Source of the DNA: JAXLWB01 sp046328715
GTDB taxonomy: Bacteria > Chloroflexota > Anaerolineae > Caldilineales > Caldilineaceae
Reading direction: 5' to 3'
Assembly: GCA_046328715.1 (NCBI GenBank)
Contig: JAXLWB010000016.1
Location: 1-64,000, forward strand
Length of the DNA stretch: 64,000 bases
This document shows positions 25,376 to 34,862 of the stretch, in pieces. A program made the position numbers and the translations under genes. How positions within the stretch are numbered: the first letter of the stretch is position 1; each line of letters opens with the position of its first letter. The notes under the pieces were generated by a model, which searched no databases, had not been told where the DNA came from, and saw only the letters and a program-made list of their open reading frames with translations.

Positions 25376-25436
25376 AATCATGATTGGTGATTAGGGATTG
25401 TTGTGTCTTCAATCTCCAATCTCTCATCTCTTTTCC
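25376..25436. repeat. Word-repeat inverted repeat (gattagggattg/caatctccaatctc type)
   Basis: CATGATTGGTGATTAGGGATTG pairs imperfectly with CAATCTCCAATCTCTCATCTC. It lies in the gap between the divergent nitroreductase and isomerase genes. Confidence 0.7.
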
Positions 25437-25455
25437 AATAAGAAAGCATACACTT

Positions 25456-26331
25456 ATGAAAATCGGAGTCAGTTCCTACAGTTTCCACCGTCTTGTCAAA
25501 TCGGGTGAGTTAGCCCAGATCGACGTGATCCGCAAGGCCAAAGAGATCGGCTTTGACGTGATCGAGTTCTCTACCATCGCCGTTCCTGCTGGCAAAAGCT
25601 TGCCAGAGTATGCCGCCGAGTTACGGGCAGAGGCAAACAAAGTGGGCATTGAGATCGTCAACTACACCATCGGTGCCGACTTCTTGAAAGGCTCGAACGG
25701 CGATCTCAAGGCCGAAATCGAGCGAGTCAAAGGCGAGGTCGATGTGGCCGCCATTCTTGGCGTGCCAGGCATGCGCCACGATGCGACCTTTGGCTGGGCG
25801 CCTACCTATACTGGCATTAAGAGTTTTGATGCGGCGCTACCACGCCTGATCGAAGGCTGCCGGGCGGTGACCGAATACGCCGCCAGCAAGGGCATCAAGA
25901 CGATGGTCGAAAATCATGGTTTCTTCTGCCAGGAGAGCACCCGGGTCGAAAAACTAATTGCTGGCGTCAATCATTCCAATTTTGGTGTGCTGATCGACAT
26001 GGGCAACTTCCTCTGCGCCGATGAAAATCCAACTGAGGCGATGGGCCGACTGATGGCCTTTGCCTTTCATTGCCATGCCAAGGACTTTCACGTCAAGCCA
26101 GGTACCGATTTCCCGCCAGGTTCCGGTTGGTTCCAATCGCGGGCAGGCAACTACCTGCGTGGTGCGATCATCGGCCACGGCAATGTACCGATTGTGCAAT
26201 GTTTGCGTGTTATGAAACGGGATGGCTATCAGGGCATTCTCTCAATCGAGTACGAAGGGATTGAGGATGTGATCTCCAGCATTCAGATCGGCCATGACAA
26301 TCTGCGTGCGATGGTGAAGATGGTTGGGTAA
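25456..26331 (+). CDS. Sugar phosphate isomerase/epimerase (xylose isomerase-like TIM barrel)
   Basis: 291 residues from ATG 25456 (MKIGVSSYSFHRLV). TIM-barrel AP endonuclease-2 family features are present: GFDVIEFST, TMVENHGFFCQ, VLIDMGNFLCADENP, FHCHAKDFH and GILSIEYEG. The Glu, Asp, His and Glu ligands typical of the metal site can be placed in these segments. It probably isomerises or epimerises a keto-sugar or inositol derivative. A transporter or kinase that would define the pathway is not adjacent. Upstream in-frame sequence belongs to a word repeat and is excluded. Confidence 0.85.
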   Translation: MKIGVSSYSFHRLVKSGELAQIDVIRKAKEIGFDVIEFSTIAVPAGKSLPEYAAELRAEANKVGIEIVNYTIGADFLKGSNGDLKAEIERVKGEVDVAAILGVPGMRHDATFGWAPTYTGIKSFDAALPRLIEGCRAVTEYAASKGIKTMVENHGFFCQESTRVEKLIAGVNHSNFGVLIDMGNFLCADENPTEAMGRLMAFAFHCHAKDFHVKPGTDFPPGSGWFQSRAGNYLRGAIIGHGNVPIVQCLRVMKRDGYQGILSIEYEGIEDVISSIQIGHDNLRAMVKMVG

Positions 26332-26437
26332 AGACGGGACACAGAGACCTCGGAGGAGGCACAGAGTACACGGAGAAAGCTGAGTGTTTTGAGCCGTTGC
26401 AAGATTATCTTCTCGACATGTTACACAGGGTTGTCTG

Positions 26438-26893
26438 ATGATGATTCCAGAGCAGTGTCCTTGTGGCAGTAACAAGCTTTTCGAAGCTTGTTGCGCCCCT
26501 TTTTTGCGTAATGAAGAGTTGCCCGCTACCCCCGAACAACTGATGCGCTCACGCTATAGCGCATTTTTCACGGGCGATATTGACTATCTGATCGCTACCC
26601 ATCATCCGTCCAAACATCGGGCAGAGGATCGACAAGCATTATCAGATACCAAAGCCGAGACTGAGTGGCTGAGTCTGCGTGTGCTCAATGCGAGCGGCAC
26701 CTCTGTTGAGTTTGTCGCCTTCCACAGGACCCACAACCGCATTGGGCAACTACACGAACTTTCAGACTTTGTGTTTGAAAATGGTCGTTGGTATTACCTG
26801 GCTGGTAAACTCTTGCCAGCGATCAAGCTAGATCGGAATGATCTCTGCTGGTGTGGAAGTGGCAAGAAATTGAAGAAGTGTCATGGCGCATAG
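26438..26893 (+). CDS. YchJ-like SEC-C motif protein
   Basis: 151 residues with two zinc-binding SEC-C-type ends: CPCGSNKLFEACC at the N-terminus and CWCGSGKKLKKCH at the C-terminus. Between them lies the YchJ/UPF0225 NTF2-like middle (LMRSRYSAFFTGDIDYLIATHHPS). The biochemical role of YchJ is unknown. The gene stands alone. The gap before it (26332-26437) holds ACACAGAGACCTCGGAGGAGG and GCACAGAGTACACGGAG words without a matching right arm. Confidence 0.88.
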   Translation: MMIPEQCPCGSNKLFEACCAPFLRNEELPATPEQLMRSRYSAFFTGDIDYLIATHHPSKHRAEDRQALSDTKAETEWLSLRVLNASGTSVEFVAFHRTHNRIGQLHELSDFVFENGRWYYLAGKLLPAIKLDRNDLCWCGSGKKLKKCHGA

Positions 26894-26950
26894 CAAGATG
26901 CAGATGACAATAGATAGATAACATTGTCACCTGCATCTTGCATCCTGCTT
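26893..26950. repeat. Word-repeat inverted repeat between convergent genes
   Basis: GCAAGATGCAGATGACAAT pairs with ATTGTCACCTGCATCTTGC, with an extra CATCCTGC copy on the right. It starts at the stop of the YchJ-like gene and ends just before the stop of the DMT transporter gene, so it could serve both strands. Confidence 0.85.
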
Positions 26951-26952
26951 TT

Positions 26953-27885
26953 TCACCTTGCCTTACGCCGTGGCAATAGAATAATGCCACTACTCACCAC
27001 TAGCAACATACCCACGACCGCAAAGAGATCGGGTACTTCGTGCCAGAAGACAAAGCCCCAGATCACACCCATCAAGAGCATCACATATTCAAAGGGTGCA
27101 ACCGTGGTCGCCTCGGCCAGACGATAGGCTTGGGCAAGGGCGAAGAATCCAATCGCAGCGATCAGGCCAGTGATGGAGATAAGCACTGCATCGGTAAAGT
27201 TGGGCAGAATCCACGCCCGAGCCAGAAATTGCAGGCTGGGATGATGACTCTCAATCGCCACCCCTCGCCCCCAAATCAGCCCCACCAATGCGGTGACGAC
27301 CAGATAGACAAGCGTCGCATAGATAGCAAGACTCATCCCGCTCTCCGTGGTCGACAGTTGGCGGTTCAGGATGATTGAACCGGCATAGGTCAGCGCCGCT
27401 AGCAACGACATCAAGGCAATTGGTTGGAAGACCGCCGTGCCAGGACGCAGAATCACCAACATGCCGACAAAGCCACAGGCCAGTGCCAGCCACTGCCGCT
27501 GCCCAATCCGCTCACGCAGGATCAGCACGGAAAGAACCGTGACAAAGAGCGGGGCGACAAAGTAAAGCGCAATCGCATCGGCCAGAGGCAGTGCGGCAAT
27601 CGCCAGGTAATAGGTAATGTAGGAGAGCAACATCAAAAAGCCGCGCACCATCTGTTTTCCTAGCCGCTTGGTGCGTAACTGCGCCCAATTTCCCGAAAAG
27701 CGGACTGCCGCCAGCAACAGCAAAAGCGCTACAACACTGCGAAACCAGACAATTTCGTGTACCGGATAGTTGCCACTGATCTGCTTGACGATTACATCCT
27801 GAATCGAAAAAAGGATGACTCCGAGCAAGACAAAGCCAATGCCCTGCCACGGCTTACTCTCCACCGCAACAACGTGTGTACTCAC
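26953..27885 (-). CDS. EamA/DMT-family transporter
   Basis: 310 residues with ten hydrophobic segments in two EamA repeats (first GIGFVLLGVILFSIQDVIVK..., second ALMSLLAALTYAGSIILNR...). These drug/metabolite transporters export amino acids, nucleosides or similar solutes through the cytoplasmic membrane. The substrate is not deducible. It is transcribed towards the ilvE gene across a word-repeat gap, but the 190-bp spacing argues against tight coupling. Confidence 0.9.
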   Translation of the reverse strand: MSTHVVAVESKPWQGIGFVLLGVILFSIQDVIVKQISGNYPVHEIVWFRSVVALLLLLAAVRFSGNWAQLRTKRLGKQMVRGFLMLLSYITYYLAIAALPLADAIALYFVAPLFVTVLSVLILRERIGQRQWLALACGFVGMLVILRPGTAVFQPIALMSLLAALTYAGSIILNRQLSTTESGMSLAIYATLVYLVVTALVGLIWGRGVAIESHHPSLQFLARAWILPNFTDAVLISITGLIAAIGFFALAQAYRLAEATTVAPFEYVMLLMGVIWGFVFWHEVPDLFAVVGMLLVVSSGIILLPRRKAR

Positions 27886-27903
27886 TCAGTTTTCTACTTT
27901 CTA

Positions 27904-28075
27904 CAAGGGAAAGATGACAGGAAGACAGGATGAAGGGGACACACTAAGATTACTTACAGCGAGCGTCAATCAGTGATATTCACAGTCTTTGCTGTTATCT
28001 GTAATTACCACTTTGCATAGCAACCTTCACCGACTGCGCCTTGTCTTCCTATCTTCCTATCTTCTTGTCTTCTCA
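27904..28075. repeat. Word-repeat inverted repeat, agaagacagg type, wide loop
   Basis: AAAGATGACAGGAAGACAGG and ATGAAGG on the left (27908-27938); CTTGTCTTCCTATCTTCC and TATCTTCTTGTCTTCTC on the right (28040-28075). The loop is about 100 bp and AT-rich. It shares words with the elements at 4743 and 11914. Confidence 0.78.
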
Positions 28076-28996
28076 CTATTTTGAATAGATAGGCGTCAAC
28101 CACTGTTTGTAGCCCGATTCTTTGCCGAGCACCACGCGGAAGAAAAGTTCACGGATTTGGTTGGTGATAACGCCAACCTCACCGCAGCCCACCTTGCGAT
28201 GATCAATCGTCGTGATTGGGGTAACTTGGGCACCGGTACCGCAGTAGAAGGCTTCGTCACAGAGATAGAGTTCGCTGCGATCGATTTCACGCTCCACCAC
28301 TTCCAACCCCAACGCTTTGCGGATGAGCACAAGCAGGCTCTTACGGGTAATTCCTTCGAGAATGTTGGCCGTGATTGGTGGTGTGATCACAACACCATCG
28401 CGCACCATCATAAAATTGGCTGCACTACCCTCGGCGACATGACCATCTTGACTGAGGACGAGTGCATCGTCAAAGCCACTGAGCATGGCATCGCTCTTGA
28501 TCAGTGCGCTGTTGATGTATGTGCCGCTAATCTTGCCACGCGCTGGGATGGCAGTGTCATCTACTCGGCGCCAGGCGCTGACACAGACGTTCGCACCCTT
28601 TTCCACCTTGATGTAGCCGCCGACAGGTTGGCTAAAGATGGTAACCTTGTCACTGGAATCGTGCAGCCACACCCGGTAAATCTGTTCGTCCTTGTAGGCC
28701 AGCGGGCGAATGTAGACATTCTGTCGCCAACCTTCACGGCGCAGCAGTTCGCATGTAATTTCCGCCAACGTTTCGGGCGTGTAATCGAATTTGCAATGCA
28801 GCAGTTTGGCACTGTTTAAAAAGCGTTTGTAGTGCTCCAGAAAGCGAAATCCATAGAGTTGCCCTTCTTCTTCATTCCAGTAAGCACGAATCCCACCAAA
28901 ACAGCCAGTGCCATAGTGCAATGTATTACAAGTCACGCTGACCTTCGCTTGATCAATGGGAACAAATTGGTTTTCAAAATAGGCAAGGGTTGTCAT
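28076..28996 (-). CDS. ilvE: Branched-chain amino acid aminotransferase
   Basis: 306 residues of PLP fold type IV. The PLP lysine falls in ARGKISGTYINSALIKSDA, followed by the class IV signature HVAEGSAANFMMVRDG and cofactor-binding GITRKSLLVLIRK. It catalyses the last step of Leu, Ile and Val synthesis with glutamate and the 2-keto acids. The start ATG has AGGAG upstream. It is monocistronic, with no other ilv gene in the window. Confidence 0.9.
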   Translation of the reverse strand: MTTLAYFENQFVPIDQAKVSVTCNTLHYGTGCFGGIRAYWNEEEGQLYGFRFLEHYKRFLNSAKLLHCKFDYTPETLAEITCELLRREGWRQNVYIRPLAYKDEQIYRVWLHDSSDKVTIFSQPVGGYIKVEKGANVCVSAWRRVDDTAIPARGKISGTYINSALIKSDAMLSGFDDALVLSQDGHVAEGSAANFMMVRDGVVITPPITANILEGITRKSLLVLIRKALGLEVVEREIDRSELYLCDEAFYCGTGAQVTPITTIDHRKVGCGEVGVITNQIRELFFRVVLGKESGYKQWLTPIYSK

Positions 28997-29608
28997 TTCA
29001 GGTACTCCTTTTCGATGATCTGGGAAATTGTGAATTACGAATTACGAATTAGCTGGCACGCGCCACCCGCCACCCACTTTTTATCTCTATCGCTATCGTC
29101 AGATATAAAGTTTGATTAAAGATTATCTTGTTGACGAATAAATTTCCACTCGCCTTTATAAACGAGTACAATTACGGTTTGGCTAACGTTTATAAAAACA
29201 AGTTCAAATGGTTAATCTGCTCTTAAAGATAAAAATCTGTGTGCGCTGTACAATCATCGATTGTTTGTTACCGAGATTGCAAATTACACCTGGGCATAGT
29301 GAATATATCAGAGATGGTGCTTAACTCTCTTGTGTGAAAAGTTTTCACTTTGGATGAGAGGTGAATCAACCTGCGCCCATTATCATGTGGTGTCTAGGTT
29401 CCAGAATTTTTACAAGATTTTCGTTTTTGTTTCATTCGTGTTTAACAATTGCGTAGCATACCTATACAACTCAGAATTGAAGATGGTACAACCCATTCAG
29501 AACTGTTAGCCTGTGCAGACAGACGCTCTGTCTGTTGATGTGCAAAAGGCTAACAGGATCTGGTAACGAAATCTCAACCGTTATCACTTCAATATATTTG
29601 GAGCAACT
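28997..29608. other. 612-bp divergent intergenic region between ilvE and the ABC operon
   Basis: No gene. It holds direct words GAATTACGAATTACGAATT (29033-29050) and CCACCCGCCACCC (29061-29073), then a long AT-rich stretch. A possible promoter TTTAAC-16 bp-TATACA (29441-29468) precedes a strong hairpin at 29503-29556. Confidence 0.5.
29503..29556 (+). promoter_or_regulatory. Leader hairpin upstream of the ABC-transporter operon
   Basis: CTGTTAGCCT and AGGCTAACAG are exactly complementary and enclose a second stem, ACAGAC..GTCTGT. The structure ends 52 bp before the ATG at 29609. It has no U-tract, so it is more likely a regulatory or stabilising leader structure than a terminator. Confidence 0.6.
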
Positions 29609-30529
29609 ATGATTGAAGTCCAAAATCTATCAAAATTCTATGGTGATTTCCAAGCACTAAAGGATGTGAGTTTTAGTGTAAATTCGGGGGAGATTGTCGG
29701 CTTGCTCGGGCCAAATGGCGCTGGCAAATCGACCATTATCAAAACCCTCACCGGGTATCTCCAGCCAGACGAAGGTTCCGTCAATGTCGATGGCATTGAT
29801 GTGTTGAGCAATCCCCAGGAAGTGCAGTCACGAATCGGCTATCTGCCCGAAAACGCGCCGCTCTATCCCGAGCTAACTGTGCAGAGCTACCTGCGAATGA
29901 TGGCCGACCTGCGCGAGATTCCCGAAAGTGAGCAAAAGGCGCGCTTGAGCGAAGCCATCAAGTCGACTGGTCTACAAGACCGCATGACCCAGTTGATTGG
30001 CACGTTGAGCAAAGGCTATCGGCAGCGTGTGGGTCTGGCCCAGGCGATCCTGCACCGCCCCAAGTTGCTGATCCTCGACGAACCGTCCGTCGGTCTCGAC
30101 CCAACCCAAATTGTTGAAATTCGTAATCTAATTCGGCGCTTAGCGGAGCATAGCACAATTCTCTTCTCCAGCCACATTCTCCCCGAGGTCGAAGCGCTCT
30201 GTAATCGAGCCATCATTATCATGAATGGCGAAGTGCGCGCCGACGCCGACCTTGATGAATTGCGCGGCAACAGTGATGCCGTACTGGTGCTCGACAAAGA
30301 GGTCGCCGATGCCGCAGGCGAAATCAAGAAGTTGGTCGGCGTGCGCAAGATCGAAACCATGCGCAGTGAGCACGGTCATCCCAGCTACCGCATTGTCGGT
30401 CAAGACAGTGCCGACCTCTGCCCAGCAGTCTTTAAGTTGGCCACCCAAAACAACTGGCCCGTCCGCGAACTACGCAGCGACCGACAGACCTTGGAGACGG
30501 TTTTCAATCAATTGGCAAGTGGAAAGTGA
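29609..30529 (+). CDS. ABC transporter ATP-binding protein (Gld-type/ABC-2 exporter)
   Basis: 306 residues. Walker A GPNGAGKST, Q-loop region, ABC signature LSKGYRQRVGLAQ, Walker B LLILDEPSVGLDP and the switch His in SSHILPEVE are all present. A ~70-residue C-terminal extension is typical of the GldA/NatA group. It should energise the membrane protein encoded 91 bp downstream. Its last residues (ASGK) run into a word-repeat element. Confidence 0.92.
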   Translation: MIEVQNLSKFYGDFQALKDVSFSVNSGEIVGLLGPNGAGKSTIIKTLTGYLQPDEGSVNVDGIDVLSNPQEVQSRIGYLPENAPLYPELTVQSYLRMMADLREIPESEQKARLSEAIKSTGLQDRMTQLIGTLSKGYRQRVGLAQAILHRPKLLILDEPSVGLDPTQIVEIRNLIRRLAEHSTILFSSHILPEVEALCNRAIIIMNGEVRADADLDELRGNSDAVLVLDKEVADAAGEIKKLVGVRKIETMRSEHGHPSYRIVGQDSADLCPAVFKLATQNNWPVRELRSDRQTLETVFNQLASGK

Positions 30530-30610
30530 ATAAAAGTTGAAAAGTGGAATAGTTGAAAAGTAATCAAAGAGACTTTCCGCCTTCAACTTTTCGACTTTTC
30601 AACTTTTCGG
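30524..30610. repeat. Word-repeat inverted repeat (gttgaaaagtgg/cttcaactttt type)
   Basis: AAAGTTGAAAAGTGGAATAG and TTGAAAAG on the left; CTTCAACTTTTCGACTTTTC and AACTTTTC on the right. It lies inside the ABC operon, between the ATPase and permease genes. If it were a full terminator, it would separate them. Confidence 0.85.
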
Positions 30611-30620
30611 AGTTTTGCTT

Positions 30621-33518
30621 ATGAAACAGATACTTTCAATTACCCGCAAAGAACTCGATAGTTTCTTTGGCTCACCGATGGCGCTAATCTTTATGGCGGC
30701 GTTTTTATTGGTGACACTCTTTACCTTTTTCTGGGTAGATTCCTTCTTTTCGCGTGGCATTGCTGATGTGCGTCCGCTCTTCCAATGGATGCCATTGCTG
30801 CTGATCTTCCTGGTCGCCGCTTTAACCATGCGCCAATGGAGTGACGAACAGCGCATGGGCACTCAGGAAATTCTGCTCACACTTCCCGTCAAGCCGTGGA
30901 AGCTGGTAATCGGCAAATTTATCGCTGTGATGACGCTGGTGCTGCTTGCCTTGGTCCTCACTTTACCATTGCCGATTACTGTAGCGTTTTTAGGCAATCT
31001 GGATTGGGGTCCAGTGGTTGGCGGCTATCTTGCCTCGCTCTTGTTGGCGGCCGCCTATGCAGCGTTAGGACTCTTTATCTCCTCGCGTACCGACAACCAG
31101 ATCGTAGCCTTGATCAGCACAGGGTTGGTTGGTGGCATTCTCTACTTGGTAGGCACTGATCAATTCACCAGCTTCTTTCCAGCCAGCATCGCCAACATTT
31201 TGCACAAGATTGGCACAGGCAGCCGCTTCGAAAGCATCGAACGTGGTGTGATCGATTTGCGCGACCTCATCTACTATCTTTCGATCACCGGTGCTTTCCT
31301 CTTGCTCAATGCCTTTTCCATCGATACAAAACGTTGGGGAACCGGCATCAGCAGCCAGGGCTACCGACGCAATGCCACGCTTTTTACCTCGTTGGCCGCC
31401 ATCAATTTGCTGGTCAGCAACTTGTGGCTAACGCCGCTCACCGGGTTGCGCGCCGATCTAACCCAACAGAAAGAGTACAGCCTTTCTCCGGTCACCAAGC
31501 AACTGCTGAGTGGGTTGCAGGAACCACTGTTGATTCGTGGCTATATCAGTGAAAAGAGTCACCCGCTGCTCATGCCACTGCGCCCCTACATTCAGGATTT
31601 GCTGCGTGAATATCAGATCGCTGGCGGTGGCAAAGTGACTGCCGAAGTCATCGATCCCACGACCAATCCTGACTTGGAGGCCGAAGCGAACCAGACCTAC
31701 AACATCCGCCCGGTGCCCTTTCAGGTGACAGGACGCTATGAAGCCTCGGTCATCAACAGCTACTTCGACATTCTGGTCCGCTACGGCGACCAGGATAAAG
31801 TGCTCAACTTCCGCGACATCATCCAGGTCGATCCCAAGCCGGATGGCTCGATCGACGTGCGCTTGCGCAATTTGGAGTATGACCTGACGAGCGCCATCAA
31901 GAAGGTGGTTTACGGTTTCCAGAGTGCCAGCGCCATTCTGGCTACGCTCGATAAACCCGCCGAATTGACCCTCTATGTCTCCAAGAGCAAACTGCCTGAC
32001 CAGGTAAAGGATGTCCCAACCACCCTGGAAAAGATCACGAAAGAGCTGAGCGACAAATCGGGTGGCAAACTGGTCTTCAAACAGGTAGACCCTGAAGATC
32101 CAGCCGCCACTGAAAAGCCACAGGATCTTGAGTCGAAATATGGCATCCGACCCTATGCCGCCGATTTTCTTGGTTCAAGCTTCTTCTATCTAAACATGTT
32201 GTTGACCAACGGCTCGCAGACCCAGCAGATCGCCCTGCCCAACGACGTGAGCGAAGGGGCGCTGCGGGATGCCATCGAGTCCACGCTCAAACGTACTTCA
32301 AATGGCTTCCTCAAGGTCGTAGGCTTATGGACACCACCAGCTACGCCCACACAGGACATGTTTGGCCAACAACAGCAACCCTTCTCCTCCTGGAATCGCA
32401 TCAATCAGCAACTGAGCCAGGAGTACACAGTGAAACCGATGGACTTGGCCGATGGCAAGGCACCGACCGACGTCGACACGTTGGTCGTAGTGCTGCCCGA
32501 AAACATGACCGACAAACAGCGCTTTGCAGTCGATCAATTCCTAATGCGCGGCGGATCGGTCATCGTGGCGGCGGGTAACTTCAAAGTCGATATGGATCAA
32601 TTCGGCGGCGGATTGACAGCCAAACCCGTGGAAAACTCGCTACGTGATATGCTCGCCCACTACGGCATTGATGTACAACAATCGATGGTCATGGACCCGC
32701 AAAACGTGCCCTTCCCGCTGCCTTATCAACAACAGGTGAATGGCTTTGCTGTGCAAAAGTACATTGCGCTCAGCTTCCCCTTCTTTGTCGATGTGCGCAG
32801 CAGTGGCATGGATCGCGACAGCGGTCTGGCCGGTGGGTTGAACCAAGTGACGATGAACTTTGTTTCGCCTGTGGTGGTTTCCGATACGCTGAAGAACAGC
32901 GCGCAGGTAATCGAGTTGCTCAAGTCGACCGACCAATCATGGCTACGCACCAATCCCAGCATCCAGCCGAACATCGATCCAAACTTTGACCCCAACAGCG
33001 CACAGGTGATCGAAAACGCCTATCCAATTGAAGGTGAACAGAAATCACAGCCGCTAGCGGTTGCTGTCACTGGCAGCTTTAGCAGCTTCTTTGCGGGCAA
33101 GCCATCGCCGCTTTCGCAGACCGATCCCAATGCCCAGACGCCACCACCCACCAATGAGGTGGTCGCCTCGACGATTCTCACTTCACCAGCGACCTCGCGC
33201 TTGATCGTCATCGGTTCGGGCGAGTTCTTGGATGATGCAGTCTTCAACATGTCGAATGCATTGGTACAGGACGCCGGTGCAACCAATCTTCAGTTCCTAC
33301 AAAATGCAGTCAACTGGACGGTGGAGGATAGCGATCTGCTCACCATTCGGGCGCGCGGCAATTCTACCCGCCTTCTGGAAATCACGGGCGACAACAAAGA
33401 ACAAACCCAACGCACCTGGGAATTCGGTAACTATATCGTTGCATTACTGGGTCTGCTCGGGGTAAGCGGTGCAGCCATGGCCCGACGACGCAATGAGCGA
33501 CCGATGGAGTTAGCATAA
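30621..33518 (+). CDS. GldF-GldG fusion: ABC-2 permease plus auxiliary domain
   Basis: 965 residues from ATG 30621. Residues 1-240 form an ABC-2 permease with six membrane segments, beginning MKQILSITRKELDSFFGSPMA. After one further helix a long exported-type region (about 285-900) corresponds to the GldG/ABC_transp_aux domain. It includes TLVVVLPENMTDKQRFAVDQF and FLMRGGSVIVA. A C-terminal helix and a basic tail (AMARRRNERP) end the protein. In Bacteroidota GldF and GldG are separate gliding-motility proteins; the fusion is common elsewhere and its cargo is unknown. The stop is 1 bp before the DUF4340 gene. Confidence 0.88.
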   Translation: MKQILSITRKELDSFFGSPMALIFMAAFLLVTLFTFFWVDSFFSRGIADVRPLFQWMPLLLIFLVAALTMRQWSDEQRMGTQEILLTLPVKPWKLVIGKFIAVMTLVLLALVLTLPLPITVAFLGNLDWGPVVGGYLASLLLAAAYAALGLFISSRTDNQIVALISTGLVGGILYLVGTDQFTSFFPASIANILHKIGTGSRFESIERGVIDLRDLIYYLSITGAFLLLNAFSIDTKRWGTGISSQGYRRNATLFTSLAAINLLVSNLWLTPLTGLRADLTQQKEYSLSPVTKQLLSGLQEPLLIRGYISEKSHPLLMPLRPYIQDLLREYQIAGGGKVTAEVIDPTTNPDLEAEANQTYNIRPVPFQVTGRYEASVINSYFDILVRYGDQDKVLNFRDIIQVDPKPDGSIDVRLRNLEYDLTSAIKKVVYGFQSASAILATLDKPAELTLYVSKSKLPDQVKDVPTTLEKITKELSDKSGGKLVFKQVDPEDPAATEKPQDLESKYGIRPYAADFLGSSFFYLNMLLTNGSQTQQIALPNDVSEGALRDAIESTLKRTSNGFLKVVGLWTPPATPTQDMFGQQQQPFSSWNRINQQLSQEYTVKPMDLADGKAPTDVDTLVVVLPENMTDKQRFAVDQFLMRGGSVIVAAGNFKVDMDQFGGGLTAKPVENSLRDMLAHYGIDVQQSMVMDPQNVPFPLPYQQQVNGFAVQKYIALSFPFFVDVRSSGMDRDSGLAGGLNQVTMNFVSPVVVSDTLKNSAQVIELLKSTDQSWLRTNPSIQPNIDPNFDPNSAQVIENAYPIEGEQKSQPLAVAVTGSFSSFFAGKPSPLSQTDPNAQTPPPTNEVVASTILTSPATSRLIVIGSGEFLDDAVFNMSNALVQDAGATNLQFLQNAVNWTVEDSDLLTIRARGNSTRLLEITGDNKEQTQRTWEFGNYIVALLGLLGVSGAAMARRRNERPMELA

Positions 33519-33519
33519 T

Positions 33520-34665
33520 ATGAGTCAACGTAATTTATACCTAACAGTTTTGCTCGTTGTTCAGCTCGTACTGGCCGCGTTTTTGCTGTGGCCGCGCAAT
33601 ACTAGCGTAGCGGCATCGCCCTTGATCGCCGATCTGAAGATGGAAGATGTCAACAAAGTTGTCATCAGTGAAGCGAGCAAATCCATTCAAGTTACTAAGG
33701 CGGGTGACAAGTGGGTGTTGCCAGATCGGGATGACTTTGAAGTGCTGGCCCCCAGTGTTACCGATCTGATCAGCAAGGTTGTGCAGATCAATACGGGACG
33801 CCTAGTCGCGACCAACAGCGCCAACTTTGGCCAACTCAAAGTTGCCGACAACGACTTCAATAAGAAGCTAGAGCTTTCAACGGCTGCTGGCAAAACCTAT
33901 ACCTTGCTAGTTGGAACATCGCCCAACAACCGAGCCACCAATGTACGTGTGGCTGGTACCAACGATGTCTACATCACGGACAAGCTCAACGGTTCGGACA
34001 TCCGCACCGACTATGCCGCCTATGTCAACACGCAATATTATGCTGCCGACGCCGACCGCATGATGAGCCTGAGCTTCACCAATGCCAACGGAACTCTCTC
34101 TGCCTCGAAAGATGTCTCTGGCACGTGGCAATTAGGTGACATCCAGGCAGGCGAAGCCTTTAGCAACACAACCTTTGCAACGTTGGCTGGCAAGTTAGTC
34201 AATCTGAGCTTCCTAGAGCCGGTGGGCAAAACCGCTAAGCCAGAGTACGGCTTTGACAAGCCGCAGGCCGTCATCACCATCACGGTACGCCCCGGTGCCG
34301 ATGTGACCGATACCAACGCTGCACCAGATGTCACCACATTGACCGTTGGTGCAAAGGATGATGCCAGTGCGTACTATGTCAAATCATCCAAGTCTGACTA
34401 CTATGTCAAAATGAACACCTTCAACGTGGATGACTTCGTGCAAAAGAAGCGCCAGGATTATATCTCTGCTGCAGTCTTCACGCCTTTGGTTGGGGGCGAT
34501 AGCTTTACCAATACGCTATCGAGTCCCATCACAGGCACAACGGAGCTAACTACAACGCCGCCCGTATCGGCAACCAGTGAAGTGACTGCCACCGGTGCTG
34601 TGACATCAACCGAAGGTGTAACTACGACTGAAGGGGTAACAACGACGTCGGTCGTAACGCCGTAG
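33520..34665 (+). CDS. DUF4340 protein, partner of the Gld-type ABC system
   Basis: 381 residues. An N-terminal signal anchor (LYLTVLLVVQLVLAAFLLW) is followed by a beta-rich exported region with repeated DUF4340 units (VVISEASKSIQVTKAGDKWVL; MSLSFTNANGTLSASKDVSG). The last ~45 residues are Thr/Ser/Val-rich (TTEGVTTTEGVTTTSVVTP) and look like a flexible extracytoplasmic tail. It begins 1 bp after the permease stop, so the two are translationally linked. DUF4340 genes regularly follow GldG-type genes. The function is unknown, but a surface or periplasmic accessory role is plausible. A strong terminator follows. Confidence 0.85.
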   Translation: MSQRNLYLTVLLVVQLVLAAFLLWPRNTSVAASPLIADLKMEDVNKVVISEASKSIQVTKAGDKWVLPDRDDFEVLAPSVTDLISKVVQINTGRLVATNSANFGQLKVADNDFNKKLELSTAAGKTYTLLVGTSPNNRATNVRVAGTNDVYITDKLNGSDIRTDYAAYVNTQYYAADADRMMSLSFTNANGTLSASKDVSGTWQLGDIQAGEAFSNTTFATLAGKLVNLSFLEPVGKTAKPEYGFDKPQAVITITVRPGADVTDTNAAPDVTTLTVGAKDDASAYYVKSSKSDYYVKMNTFNVDDFVQKKRQDYISAAVFTPLVGGDSFTNTLSSPITGTTELTTTPPVSATSEVTATGAVTSTEGVTTTEGVTTTSVVTP

Positions 34666-34721
34666 ATTTGATCGAGGGTAGGAATCAGCTTTTTTGATGT
34701 AACAATCCATCGTTTTTGGAG

Positions 34722-34768
34722 AACGGATTGAGCCGCTTTACACTTGGCTCAATCCGTTTTTGTTTGTT
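34722..34768 (+). terminator. Rho-independent terminator of the ABC operon
   Basis: AACGGATTGAGCC pairs perfectly with GGCTCAATCCGTT around GCTTTACACTT and is followed by TTTTTGTTTG. Confidence 0.92.
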
Positions 34769-34774
34769 TAGGTC

Positions 34775-34840
34775 GCCCTCCGGGAGGTGACAACAACGAA
34801 CTCAGAGATGTAGAGCATTTTGGGTCACCTCCCGGAGGGC
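34775..34840. repeat. Perfect 17-bp inverted repeat GCCCTCCGGGAGGTGAC
   Basis: GCCCTCCGGGAGGTGAC and GTCACCTCCCGGAGGGC are exact complements with a 32-base loop. Each arm is itself partly palindromic (CCTCCGGGAGG). It lies just before the GNAT gene at 34863. Confidence 0.9.
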
Positions 34841-34862
34841 TTGTTAAGGTAATTACAAATCC

